Source: an uncultured Pelagibacteraceae bacterium
GTDB lineage: Bacteria; Pseudomonadota; Alphaproteobacteria; Pelagibacterales; Pelagibacteraceae
Assembly: GCA_902582475.1 (NCBI GenBank)
Contig: CACHSH010000001.1
Coordinates: 75,857 to 115,379 of the forward strand
Length of the DNA: 39,523 nucleotides
Direction: 5' to 3'
Part shown: one piece after another, positions 34,521 through 39,523 of the stretch
Layout of the letters: each line of letters begins with the position of its first letter
How positions within the stretch are numbered: the first letter of the stretch is position 1
Made by a program: the position numbers and the translations under genes
Notes under the pieces: model-generated
What the model was told of the DNA's origin: nothing
What the model saw: only the letters and a program-made list of their open reading frames with translations
Database searches by the model: none

Positions 34521-35444
34521 TTATTTTAAACACCATTCGATTATGCTTTTTTGAGCATGAATTCTATTAAAAGCTTGTAACCAAACTACTGATTGTTTTC
34601 CATCCATAACATCGTTAGTAACTTCTTCACCCCTACTTGCTGGAAGACAGTGCATAAATATTGCATCTGTTTTTGCTGAGTTCATTAACTTTTTATTAAC
34701 CTGAAACTTTTTTAAAATTTTCTTTTTTTTCTTTTTGTCGCCTTTATCACTCATAGATATCCATTTATCGGTCATTACACAATCTGCGCCCTCGACAGCT
34801 TCGAAAGGATCTTCGGTAATTAAAAGTTTACAATTGTTTTTTTTTGCTTCACTTACTATTTTTTTATTTGGCTGGTATTTTTTTGGACAAGCAATTTTAA
34901 ACTCAAATTTAAACTTGGTTGCAGCTTCAATAAAAGAATTTGCTACATTATTTCCATCTCCTAGCCACGCAATAGTTTTGCCATTAATATCTCCTTTTGA
35001 TTCTTCAAAAGTTAAAATGTCAGCCATTATTTGGCACGGGTGACTGAGGTCTGTTAGTCCATTTATTATCGGAATATCTAAATGCTTTTGAAATTCATCA
35101 ACATCATTATGAGAGTCTGTTCTTATCATCAAAATATCTGCATATTGTGAAAGAACCTTAGCTGTATCCTTTATTGTTTCATCTCCTTTGCCATAATGAA
35201 TTTCATCTTGGTTTAAAATAATTGATGATCCTCCTAATTGTTTCACTGCAAGATCAAAAGATATTCTTGTTCTTGTAGATGGTTTTCCAAAAAGCATAAT
35301 CATGGTTTTACCTTTTATCGGTAAATCTACATCGGGTTGGGAATTAGGTATTTTTCCTCTTTCAGATTTTCTTTTTTTAGCTCCATCGATAATTGATCTA
35401 AGATCATTTTTCGATAAATCTGAAATATTAATAAAATTTTTCAT
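34521..35444 (-). CDS. argF: Ornithine carbamoyltransferase
   Basis: 307 residues; makes citrulline from ornithine and carbamoyl phosphate in arginine synthesis. The carbamoyl-phosphate motif is KPSTRTRISFD (54-64), HPCQIMADI lies near 136 and the catalytic MHCLPASRGEE near 268. A Lys run (KGDKKKKKKILKK) near 233 is an expansion of a variable loop. Second gene after argD with a two-base gap, the usual alphaproteobacterial argD-argF pair. Confidence 0.96.
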   Translation of the reverse strand: MKNFINISDLSKNDLRSIIDGAKKRKSERGKIPNSQPDVDLPIKGKTMIMLFGKPSTRTRISFDLAVKQLGGSSIILNQDEIHYGKGDETIKDTAKVLSQYADILMIRTDSHNDVDEFQKHLDIPIINGLTDLSHPCQIMADILTFEESKGDINGKTIAWLGDGNNVANSFIEAATKFKFEFKIACPKKYQPNKKIVSEAKKNNCKLLITEDPFEAVEGADCVMTDKWISMSDKGDKKKKKKILKKFQVNKKLMNSAKTDAIFMHCLPASRGEEVTNDVMDGKQSVVWLQAFNRIHAQKSIIEWCLK

Positions 35445-35446
35445 TT

Positions 35447-36613
35447 TTAATTATAATTTTTGCAAACTTTTCTAATTATGTTCACTGCAAGATCTATTTC
35501 TTGTTTTTTAACATTTAAAGGAGGCAAAATTCTGACTACATTTTCTCCTGCTCTTATTGTAAGTAATTTGTTTAATTCTAATTTTTTAATAAAGTTTGAT
35601 TGGTCTTCAAAAAGTTGTAATCCGATCAATAGTCCAATCCCTCTTACCTCTTTGATTATATCTGGGTAATCTTCTTTTATTAGGTTTAATTCATTAATAA
35701 AATATTTTGATAATTTTTGTACATTTTGTAAAAATCCTTTTTTAAACATTTGATCCATAACAGCATTTCCAACGCTCATTGCTAAAGGATTTCCACCGAA
35801 AGTACTTCCATGAGATCCAGCTGTCATCGCGGGTGCCACCTTTTTATTCATTAAAACTGCGCCAATTGGAAAACCACCACCAATACCTTTGGCTATTGGA
35901 ACAATATCAGGCTTTATTTTAGCATGTTCAAATGCGAAGAATTTACCAGATCTACCTACTCCACATTGAACTTCATCGAGAATTAAAAGTATTTTTTTCT
36001 TATTACAGAGTTTTCTTAAACCCTTTAAACACCAATCAGGTATAACTTTTATTCCTGACTCGCCCATCGCAGTTTCACACATTATTGCTGCTGTTTTTTT
36101 TGTAATGGCTTTTTCTAAACCTTTATGATCAGCATAGTCAAAATGATCAAACCCTGGTACTTTTGGCCCGAACCCCTCAGTCATTTTCTTAGATCCGCTT
36201 GCAAAAATTGCAGCTAAAGTTCTACCGTGAAAAGAATTTTTTATACAAAGTATTCTATTTTTTTCAGGTTTCCCTTTTGAGTAAAAATATCTTCTCGCTA
36301 CCTTTACAGCAACTTCAGTGGCTTCAGCACCGCTATTTTGAAAAATAACATAATCTGCAAAAGTTTTTTGTTTTAATCTTCTTGCAAGTTTTTCACCTTC
36401 TGGAATTAAAAATGCATTTGAAACATGCCAAACTTTTTTTGCTTGTTTATTCATCATTTTTGTTAAATAAGGGTTTGCATGACCCAATGAATTAACCGCA
36501 ATACCTTGAACAAAATCTAGGTATTTCTTACCATTTGTAGAATATAGAAAACTTCCCTTACCTCTTTTAAAAGAAATTTTTCTTCTGTTGTAATTTTTAG
36601 CTAATGCAGACAT
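35447..36613 (-). CDS. argD: Acetylornithine aminotransferase
   Basis: 388 residues, class III PLP enzyme. GRTLAAIFASG near 130, LDEVQCGVGRSGKFFAFEH near 213 and the PLP lysine in IAKGIGGGFPIGA near 240 are seen, followed by HGSTFGGNPLA near 269. It converts N-acetylglutamate semialdehyde to acetylornithine; ArgD proteins can also act as succinyl-DAP aminotransferases in lysine synthesis. One base separates it from the upstream permease gene. Confidence 0.95.
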   Translation of the reverse strand: MSALAKNYNRRKISFKRGKGSFLYSTNGKKYLDFVQGIAVNSLGHANPYLTKMMNKQAKKVWHVSNAFLIPEGEKLARRLKQKTFADYVIFQNSGAEATEVAVKVARRYFYSKGKPEKNRILCIKNSFHGRTLAAIFASGSKKMTEGFGPKVPGFDHFDYADHKGLEKAITKKTAAIMCETAMGESGIKVIPDWCLKGLRKLCNKKKILLILDEVQCGVGRSGKFFAFEHAKIKPDIVPIAKGIGGGFPIGAVLMNKKVAPAMTAGSHGSTFGGNPLAMSVGNAVMDQMFKKGFLQNVQKLSKYFINELNLIKEDYPDIIKEVRGIGLLIGLQLFEDQSNFIKKLELNKLLTIRAGENVVRILPPLNVKKQEIDLAVNIIRKVCKNYN

Positions 36614-36614
36614 T

Positions 36615-37430
36615 TTAAGACTTTATTTTATAACCTTTTTTATAAAGCATGTAAGACACAAACCATAGTAAAATTGATAGTCCTACAAGATAGATTGATC
36701 CAACAAAAATTGATCCGTCTGATTTTTCCAAGAAACCGTATCTAAAACCATCAATCATGTAAAAGAAGGGATTACATTTGCTTATTGTTTGTAAAATTAC
36801 GGGTAATCTTTCAATTGAATAAAAGGTTCCTGATAAAAAAGAAAGCGGTATAATTACAAAACTTGTTACTGTAGCCATATGATCAAATTTTTCTGCCCAC
36901 AAGCCTGCTATTACACCAATACAACCAAGTATAATTGATGAAATTAAAGTAAAAAAAATTACTGCATAAATATTTCTAATTTCAATATCTACTAAAAAAT
37001 AAAATATTATTATTGATATGAAGGCAATCATAAAACTTCTAGTTGCAGATGCTAAAACAACTGCCGTTGTAACTTCACCTGGCGAAAGGGGAGCGTATAA
37101 AATATCAACAATGTTTCCTTGAATTTTACCTATCATAAAAGATGAGGAAGAATGTGAAAACGCTTGTTGTATAATCTGCATTGCTATTAGTCCTGGAGCC
37201 AAGAAAGTAATAAAAGGATAACCCAAAACATCTGCTCTTTCGTTTCCTATTGCCAATGCCAAAACTAAAAGAAATAATAAGGACGAAATTATTGGTGATA
37301 AAAGGGTTTGTATCCAAACAATAAGGAATCTTAAAACCTCTTTTTTATAAAGTGTCCACAGCCCAATCCAATTTACTAGGCCAAATGCTACTGTTTTTTT
37401 AAGTTTATATTTTTTACTAATTTCAACCAT
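36615..37430 (-). CDS. ABC-2 type transporter permease
   Basis: About 271 residues from ATG 37430 (MVEISKKYK); a TTG at 37484 would add 18 basic residues but is a weaker start. Six hydrophobic helices with the ABC-2 membrane signature: VWIQTLLSPIISSLLFL, a YPFITFLAPGLIAMQI block, then a PLSFLSGTFYSIERLP motif near the end. It resembles drug/polysaccharide exporter permeases of the YadH/NodJ type. No ATPase gene is in the window. Its start-adjacent coupling to argD seems positional rather than functional. Confidence 0.85.
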   Translation of the reverse strand: MVEISKKYKLKKTVAFGLVNWIGLWTLYKKEVLRFLIVWIQTLLSPIISSLLFLLVLALAIGNERADVLGYPFITFLAPGLIAMQIIQQAFSHSSSSFMIGKIQGNIVDILYAPLSPGEVTTAVVLASATRSFMIAFISIIIFYFLVDIEIRNIYAVIFFTLISSIILGCIGVIAGLWAEKFDHMATVTSFVIIPLSFLSGTFYSIERLPVILQTISKCNPFFYMIDGFRYGFLEKSDGSIFVGSIYLVGLSILLWFVSYMLYKKGYKIKS

Positions 37431-37541
37431 ACGTAGTCTTATAACTTTAAAAAATAATTTTTCTGTGAAAAACTTTTTTTTCAACCAAAATTAAGTCTAT
37501 TTCATTTTAATAGTACTAGATTATGTATTAATTTATAACAT

Positions 37542-37561
37542 GGAAACTAAATATAGTTTCC
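37542..37561. promoter_or_regulatory. Perfect palindrome in front of gcrA
   Basis: GGAAACTA (37542-37549) and TAGTTTCC (37554-37561) are exact complements around AATA, ending 6 bases before the gcrA ATG. TATAAC at 37534-37539 could be a -10, which would put the palindrome at the transcript start. It might be an operator or a hairpin covering the ribosome entry site. Confidence 0.5.
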
Positions 37562-37567
37562 TCACAA

Positions 37568-38065
37568 ATGAGTTGGACACACGAAAAAGAAGAAAAATTA
37601 AAGAAATTGTGGGAAAAAGGACATACTGCAAGCCAAATAGCAGAGATTCTTGGCGACACAACTAGAAACGCTGTAATTGGAAAAGCACATAGACTTAAGC
37701 TTGCGGCAAGAGCTACATCCAAAAGATCACAATCACAAAAAAGAGAAGTAACAACCAGTGAAAATAAAAGTGAGAAACAGATTAGTAGAAAAAGTAAATT
37801 TAAATCTATTCTTTTGGATAAAAACTTCGAGCCTGAAAACCCAAAAAAGTTAGAAGAGCTAGGGGATAAGAACTGTAGATGGCCCATAGGACACCCTGAC
37901 GAAGAGGGTTTTTATTTTTGTGGCAGATCTCCGATCGAAGGATTTTCTTATTGTAAATTACACGTGCTTTATGCATTCCAGCCTAAAAATCCTAAAGAAG
38001 ATCTGATAGATAAAGAGGATGATGTTCCAGCTTTTATAGAAAAGAAAGTTAAAGCTTCTAAGTAA
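37568..38065 (+). CDS. gcrA: GcrA family cell-cycle regulator
   Basis: 165 residues. The N-terminal helix-turn-helix MSWTHEKEEKLKKLWEKGH and RNAVIGKAHRLKL (residues 1-45) are the GcrA signature, followed by a charged low-complexity linker. A conserved C-terminal sigma-interaction part contains CRWPIGHPDEEGFYFCGR and a final YCKLHVLYA. In Caulobacter GcrA activates sigma-70 promoters, many with CcrM-methylated GANTC sites. Monocistronic; a palindrome precedes the ATG. Confidence 0.93.
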   Translation: MSWTHEKEEKLKKLWEKGHTASQIAEILGDTTRNAVIGKAHRLKLAARATSKRSQSQKREVTTSENKSEKQISRKSKFKSILLDKNFEPENPKKLEELGDKNCRWPIGHPDEEGFYFCGRSPIEGFSYCKLHVLYAFQPKNPKEDLIDKEDDVPAFIEKKVKASK

Positions 38066-38095
38066 TCCTTTAATAAAACCTTAACAATACTTTAA

Positions 38096-38110
38096 TATAA
38101 TAATCAGGAG
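38096..38110 (+). promoter_or_regulatory. -10 element and ribosome site of the small membrane gene
   Basis: TATAAT at 38096-38101 and AGGAG at 38106-38110, seven bases before the ATG at 38118. If TATAAT is the -10 the SD would be at the transcript start, so the true promoter may lie slightly upstream. It probably serves the gene run ending with the aquaporin. Confidence 0.35.
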
Positions 38111-38117
38111 AAAAAAT

Positions 38118-38345
38118 ATGAATAAAATAACTATAAAATATCTTAAATGGACAAGTACGTTTTTAACCTTGTTTGGAATATTAGCATTCTATTTAGATTA
38201 CTATCCTTACAGCATGATACCTCACGGACTTGGTATTATTGGATGGACAGTTGTAGGAACCATAACAAAGGATAAACCGTTACTTACAAACTTTGCATTG
38301 CAAATACCTATAATGTTTGCGGGTATAATAAAGTATTCGATATAG
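38118..38345 (+). CDS. Small hypothetical membrane protein
   Basis: 75 residues, not recognised. It has a hydrophobic helix at about 11-28, a second around 35-50 containing a Gly-rich HGLGIIGW segment, and a third short C-terminal one (60-74). Good ribosome site (AGGAG). Four bases separate its stop from the arsC ATG, so it is likely co-transcribed with arsC and the aquaporin. Whether it takes part in arsenic handling is unknown. Confidence 0.7.
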   Translation: MNKITIKYLKWTSTFLTLFGILAFYLDYYPYSMIPHGLGIIGWTVVGTITKDKPLLTNFALQIPIMFAGIIKYSI

Positions 38346-38349
38346 ATTT

Positions 38350-38784
38350 ATGAGGAATATTTTGTTTGTGTGCACAGGCAATTCAGCAAGAAGTATTCTT
38401 GCAGAAGCTTTGGTCAATAAAAATTATAGTTTAAAATTTAAAGCTTTTAGCGCAGGTAGCAATCCTACAGGGAAAATAAACCTTAATATAAAAAAATATT
38501 TAGAAAAAAAAAATTTTGATATATCAAATTATTCTTCAAAGAATTTTGACCAGTTTTTAAAAAATAAAATAAAAATTCATCAAGTTATAACAGTTTGTAA
38601 CAATGCCCATAATGAGGTCTGTCCGGTCTGGCCTGAAAAAAAAGATATAATTCATTGGGATATTGAAGACCCTGTTGAAAAAATTAAATCTGCTACTTCT
38701 GATACAGAGATTGAAAAAGTAATTGATGAAACTTATGAAATATTATCTAATAAGATTAAAGAATGGGTCTCAAATGAAGAATAA
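38350..38784 (+). CDS. arsC: Arsenate reductase, thioredoxin-coupled type
   Basis: 144 residues of the low-molecular-weight phosphatase fold. The P-loop CTGNSARS holds C8 and R14. The redox pair C83 and C91 in CNNAHNEVC matches the resolving cysteines of the S. aureus-type enzyme, and an acidic DIEDP segment follows. It reduces arsenate to arsenite. The 3' end overlaps the aquaporin start by 11 bases, so translation is coupled. Low-molecular-weight tyrosine phosphatase is the alternative, but these usually lack the cysteine pair. Confidence 0.88.
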   Translation: MRNILFVCTGNSARSILAEALVNKNYSLKFKAFSAGSNPTGKINLNIKKYLEKKNFDISNYSSKNFDQFLKNKIKIHQVITVCNNAHNEVCPVWPEKKDIIHWDIEDPVEKIKSATSDTEIEKVIDETYEILSNKIKEWVSNEE

Positions 38785-39427
38785 AATATTTGTTGGTGAA
38801 TTTATAGGAAGTTGTTTTTTAGTCATGATAATTGTTGGCTCAGGTTTAATGGCTGAAAACTTAAGTAATGACGTTGCTGTGATGTTAATTGCAAACACAA
38901 TAGCAACAGGAGCAGGTTTATTTGTGCTTATTACAGTATTTGCTGATGTATCAGGAGCTCACTTTAATCCATTTGTAAGTATTGCCATGACAATAACGGG
39001 AAAATTAAAAAAGAAACTGCTACCCTACTATATCATTGCTCAATTGATTGGTTGCTTGATTGGTGTTGGTTTAGCCAATTTCTTTTTTGAACATGACATT
39101 TATGAATTATCTACTAAATCAAGAGATGGAATTTACATATTCACATCTGAAGTAATAGCAACATTAGGGCTTATAATAATAATTTTTGGCTCTATGAAGT
39201 CAGGAAAAATTGCTGTTGCTGCTAGTGTTGGTCTTTATATTACAGCTGGTTACTGGTTTACTTCGTCTACTTCTTTTGCAAATCCAGCTGTTGCGATTGC
39301 TAGAACTTTTACAGAATCGTTTACTGGTATTAGTTATTTAAACACTCCTTATTATATCTTAGCTGAACTTGTAGGAATGTTAATTGCTGTATTTATTGTT
39401 AAAAAGTTATTTTTAGTGAAAAATTGA
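38774..39427 (+). CDS. aqpS: Aquaporin/MIP-family channel (AqpS-like)
   Basis: 217 residues from the ATG at 38774; an upstream in-frame extension is rejected since it lies within arsC and lacks family similarity. Six helices with two half-helices: the first motif reads SGAHFNPF (N65-P66-F67 in place of NPA) and the second SFANPAVAIART (N169-P170-A171). The coupling to arsC matches Sinorhizobium AqpS, where the channel lets arsenite leave the cell. Substrate here is inferred; general glycerol or water transport is not excluded. Confidence 0.87.
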   Translation: MKNKIFVGEFIGSCFLVMIIVGSGLMAENLSNDVAVMLIANTIATGAGLFVLITVFADVSGAHFNPFVSIAMTITGKLKKKLLPYYIIAQLIGCLIGVGLANFFFEHDIYELSTKSRDGIYIFTSEVIATLGLIIIIFGSMKSGKIAVAASVGLYITAGYWFTSSTSFANPAVAIARTFTESFTGISYLNTPYYILAELVGMLIAVFIVKKLFLVKN

Positions 39428-39523
39428 AAAATACAAAACTTGCCAATCGGATAAGTTTAATTAAAAAATATTAAAAATTTGTAAACTACAGGTTGTATAA
39501 AATTAACTTTTAGATTTATGAAT
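39428..39523 (+). other. Intergenic tail of the window
   Basis: No gene seen. Weak arms AAACTT and AAGTTT around 39440-39460 followed by an A-rich stretch do not make a convincing terminator. An ATG six bases from the edge cannot be assessed. Confidence 0.4.

Noticed and set aside
34535-34560. ATGCT/AGCAT hairpin near the cycM-argF junction as a terminator
   Set aside because: Only a 5-bp stem, inside argF coding sequence and without a following T-run in either direction.
38723-38773. Longer N-terminus for the aquaporin
   Set aside because: It lies in another frame of arsC, and the family N-terminus begins at MKNKIFVGEF.

Overview
This is a very AT-rich (roughly 30% GC), tightly packed chromosomal window from a streamlined alphaproteobacterium, most likely Pelagibacterales (SAR11) or a close AT-rich relative. 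The evidence is the gene set: GcrA, DUF2093, DUF1289, a class IIA HAD next to ribF, short-form HisG with HisZ, CycM-type cytochrome c, and a tRNA-His lacking G-1 with A73. Overlapping stop/start codons, near-zero intergenic space and Lys/Asn/Ile-rich proteins support it. No phage, insertion sequence, CRISPR array or integron is visible. Species-level placement is inference.

Layout. 1-3495 (minus): a terminal oxidase operon (small membrane protein, coxII, coxI, and coxIII cut by the window edge). 3596-6263: rsmE, a quinone oxidoreductase with DUF1289, and a minus-strand trio of small membrane proteins including a 33-residue gene. 6316-11996 (plus): ubiA, msbA, waaA, lpxK and an lpxL-type acyltransferase, a lipid A/Kdo block. 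11997-14060: DUF2093 (minus), then purD and rsmD. 14040-20436 (minus): HAD, ribF, ileS, lspA, a lipoprotein and pgi in one operon. 20538-22502 (plus): groES-groEL with a heat-shock-like promoter and a strong terminator that lies inside the convergent hisG. 22509-25625 (minus): tRNA-His, hisS, hisZ, hisG. 25626-27324: an intergenic stretch with candidate RNA structures, a cold-shock gene and accA (minus). 27425-29569 (plus): malate synthase G. 29559-33893 (minus): kdsB, pheA, then SRP 4.5S RNA, dnaX, ybaB and recR. 33989-34519 (plus): membrane-anchored cytochrome c. 34521-37430 (minus): an ABC-2 permease, argD and argF. 37568-39427 (plus): gcrA, a small membrane protein, and an arsC plus aquaporin pair.

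How the genes connect. The membrane-anchored cytochrome c could feed the oxidase at the left end. waaA, lpxK, lpxL, msbA and the distant kdsB together serve Kdo-lipid A synthesis and export. lspA sits beside a likely substrate lipoprotein. HisS charges the tRNA encoded 4 nt before it, and its paralogue HisZ should regulate HisG. ArsC and the aquaporin form a plausible arsenate-reduction and arsenite-exit pathway.

I see no clearly unknown multi-gene system. The most interesting points are at the RNA level: two structural RNAs (tRNA-His, SRP RNA) almost touching the start codons of hisS and dnaX, a homopolymer in dnaX placed where slippage would yield a gamma-like product, a terminator embedded in a coding region, a GC-elevated intergenic patch, and hairpins around csp and gcrA.
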